From NCBI GenBank assembly GCA_029982105.1, contig JARRCQ010000108.1:1-6212 (forward strand): a stretch of 6,212 bases of DNA. Direction: 5' to 3'. Below, piece by piece: positions 4,792-6,212 of this stretch; the stretch's first letter is position 1; each line of letters starts with the position of its first letter. This stretch comes from Candidatus Atribacteria bacterium. Lineage in GTDB: Bacteria; Atribacterota; Atribacteria; Atribacterales; Caldatribacteriaceae. The position numbers and the translations under genes are program-made. The notes beneath the pieces are model-generated. The model was not told where the DNA came from. It did not search any database and saw only the letters and a program-made list of their open reading frames with translations.

Positions 4792-5433
4792 ATGACTGAC
4801 GAAAATTTAGGTAAAGCTTTCGCTATTTTACAAGAAATAAAGGGACAATGGCAAGATAATACGGTCAATAGTCTGGGTAATGACCCCTTTTTAGTCTTGG
4901 TGAGTTGTGTTTTGAGCCATCGCACTAAAGACCAGGTTACCAAAGAGGCTACCCAGAGACTCCGAGCGGTTGCTCCCACTCCCGAAGATATTTTAAAAAT
5001 ATCAGAAGAAGAATTATCCCAAATCATATATCCGGTGGGATTTTATCGCCGAAAGGCTAAAACTTTACGGAAAATAGCCGAAATCCTTATCAATCGTTAT
5101 CAAGGGAAAGTTCCCGATGATTTGGAAGAATTGTTGAAACTACCGGGAGTAGGACGAAAAACCGCCAACTTAGTTTTAACTGTAAGTTTCCACAAACCTG
5201 CAATAAGCGTGGATACTCATATTCATCGGATCGTGAACCGCTGGGGATATGTAGAAACTAAAACTCCAGAAGAGACCGAAAAAGCCTTGAGAGAAAAGTT
5301 GCCTCTTCCTTACTGGCAAATTATCAATCCCCTTTTGGTCTTATTTGGACAAAATATCTGCCTTCCTCGTCAACCTCGCTGCTTTGAGTGTCCTATAGAA
5401 GCATTTTGTGAAAAAAGAGGGGTGAAAAATTGA
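4792..5433 (+). CDS. nth: Endonuclease III, DNA glycosylase/AP lyase
   Basis: A 213-residue base-excision-repair enzyme that removes oxidised pyrimidines and cuts at the abasic site. The helix-hairpin-helix LPGVGRKTA (117-125) supplies catalytic Lys K123, and VDTHIHR (140-146) supplies catalytic Asp D141. The C-terminal [4Fe-4S] loop is C190-x6-C197-x2-C200-x5-C206. All key residues are present and length matches E. coli Nth (211). The segment SHRTKDQVT (42-50) and IYPVGFYRRKAK (79-90) look closer to archaeal and eukaryotic NTH1 than to E. coli Nth; R44 stands where E. coli and human enzymes have the Gln of their A-Q-A-T / S-Q-T-K motif. No Shine-Dalgarno sequence precedes ATG 4792 and no better start is visible, so a leaderless message is possible. 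It overlaps the next gene by 4 nt (TTGA). Confidence 0.97.
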   Translation: MTDENLGKAFAILQEIKGQWQDNTVNSLGNDPFLVLVSCVLSHRTKDQVTKEATQRLRAVAPTPEDILKISEEELSQIIYPVGFYRRKAKTLRKIAEILINRYQGKVPDDLEELLKLPGVGRKTANLVLTVSFHKPAISVDTHIHRIVNRWGYVETKTPEETEKALREKLPLPYWQIINPLLVLFGQNICLPRQPRCFECPIEAFCEKRGVKN

Positions 5434-6200
5434 ATTACCTATGGTACACTGCCATTACAATAATAATAGCTTTTTTGCTTTTCGTATTCCTATTTTTTAG
5501 GAAAACCAAATTCCCCCGGCAAAAATTATTTTTGTATTATCTCTTGTCTTTAGTTTTACCTCTGGTAATTCCTTACCGATGGGTAGAAAAAATACTCTTT
5601 GATTACTTAGCCGGATTATCCTCCGCTCTTTTTATCTCTTTAGTTTTAATACTCATAGAATGGGCTTTGCTCCTATTTCTGTTAACGAAAGTCAATCAAG
5701 AAGCAACCGAAACTATCGAGGAAAAATTTTTTCTCTTTCTCCTTTTGGGGTTAGGTTTGGGATTGGGAAAAGCATTACGAGATACACTGCTCGTTTACTT
5801 CCATCCCCTCTTTATATTTTATGGATATAGCCAGCTTGCTAACTTTCCCTCCTTTCTTTATCTTGTGCAGAAAATCTTAGAATCCCAAATTGAAGTCGTA
5901 TCCGCAGGTCTTTTGGGCTTGGTTTTCCTCTCTCCTCGAGGGTACACTATCCATCATTTAATTTCTTATTCTCTCATCTCCTTTATACCTAAAGGACTAA
6001 TAAGTCTATCCCAGGTTTTAATCCAGTTTGTTCCCTCTCTTTCCTTTTTAGCCTCAGTTTATCTCATCAGTCTTCTTCCTCTTGCCTTAATCATCGGGTT
6101 TGGCCTTTTGTGGTATCTTTATCGTCGACGCCTTTACCAAATTATCCAGGAAGACGAAGCACCTCCTACAGAGGCTTCTCAAGAAGGGAGTATAAAATGA
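5430..6200 (+). CDS. Polytopic membrane protein of unknown function
   Basis: A 256-residue integral membrane protein that I do not recognise. Roughly six to eight hydrophobic segments lie near residues 6-23, 33-49, 62-85, 98-113, 119-131, 155-167, 173-190 and 205-231, followed by a basic stop (YRRRL, 231-235) and an acidic, polar C-terminal tail (236-256). Notable points are EEK (97-99) at the entry to a helix with G107, G109, G111 and G113 spaced every second residue, then KALRD (114-118), and HH at 175-176. EE before a membrane helix recalls PrsW/YhfC-type intramembrane proteases, but the other metal-binding motifs are not visible. The start is TTG 5430 with GAGGGGTGA (5417-5425) upstream, overlapping the nth stop. 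The stop overlaps the next ATG. Operon position with nth does not reveal a job. Confidence 0.8.
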   Translation: MNYLWYTAITIIIAFLLFVFLFFRKTKFPRQKLFLYYLLSLVLPLVIPYRWVEKILFDYLAGLSSALFISLVLILIEWALLLFLLTKVNQEATETIEEKFFLFLLLGLGLGLGKALRDTLLVYFHPLFIFYGYSQLANFPSFLYLVQKILESQIEVVSAGLLGLVFLSPRGYTIHHLISYSLISFIPKGLISLSQVLIQFVPSLSFLASVYLISLLPLALIIGFGLLWYLYRRRLYQIIQEDEAPPTEASQEGSIK

Positions 6201-6212
6201 ACAAGGTTTTAA
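6197..6212 (+). CDS. Start of a third gene in the nth operon (partial)
   Basis: ATG 6197 overlaps the preceding TGA by 4 nt and has AAGGGAG upstream with about 6 nt spacing, a normal coupled start. Only MNKVL is encoded before the window ends, so the product cannot be named. Confidence 0.65.

Noticed and set aside
5715..5830. PrsW/YhfC-type intramembrane protease assignment for the membrane protein
   Set aside because: Only an EE pair before a helix is seen; the further conserved Glu and His motifs in later helices are not evident.

Overview
This is an AT-rich bacterial chromosome window, densely packed with short or overlapping gene junctions. No gene identifies the species. A ferredoxin:thioredoxin-reductase-type protein, a NrdH/Grx-like redoxin, a lone ECF S component and a Na+/solute symporter point to an anaerobic or microaerophilic bacterium. 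The left edge carries a GC-rich palindromic repeat of a kind scattered through many genomes of uncultured and anaerobic bacteria. That assignment is inference.

Layout. Bases 1-427 hold no confident gene: a GC-rich repeat (1-100), a possible broken or frameshifted 45-codon reading frame (166-304), and AT-rich sequence with promoter-like elements. From 428 to 1074 a two-gene operon on the + strand encodes a small CPFC glutaredoxin-like protein and a zinc-ribbon protein with a ferredoxin:thioredoxin reductase catalytic domain. These probably form one electron-transfer relay. The operon meets a convergent - strand operon at a perfect 12-bp hairpin (1067-1094) that contains both stop codons.

The - strand block, in transcription order, is a solute:sodium symporter (SSS family, 4761-3289), a zinc-dependent medium-chain dehydrogenase (3341-2331), a 151-bp gap, an ECF transporter S component (2179-1646) and a class I SAM methyltransferase (1683-1087). 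The first two suggest uptake and oxidation of a polyol, sugar or similar alcohol. The last two suggest uptake of a vitamin-like compound with a methyltransferase of unknown substrate. Each pair is joined by an unusually long overlap (53 and 38 nt), with the downstream ribosome-binding site inside the upstream gene.

At 4792 transcription diverges again. Endonuclease III (nth), a polytopic membrane protein of unknown function and the first five codons of a third gene form a + strand operon linked by 4-nt overlaps. Only 30 bp separate the symporter and nth start codons. nth has no Shine-Dalgarno sequence and may be read from a leaderless message.

The best candidate for something under-described is the redoxin/zinc-ribbon-FTR pair. 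Second is the pairing of a lone ECF S component with an overlapping methyltransferase. No defence system, CRISPR array, rRNA, tRNA, insertion sequence or phage gene was seen.
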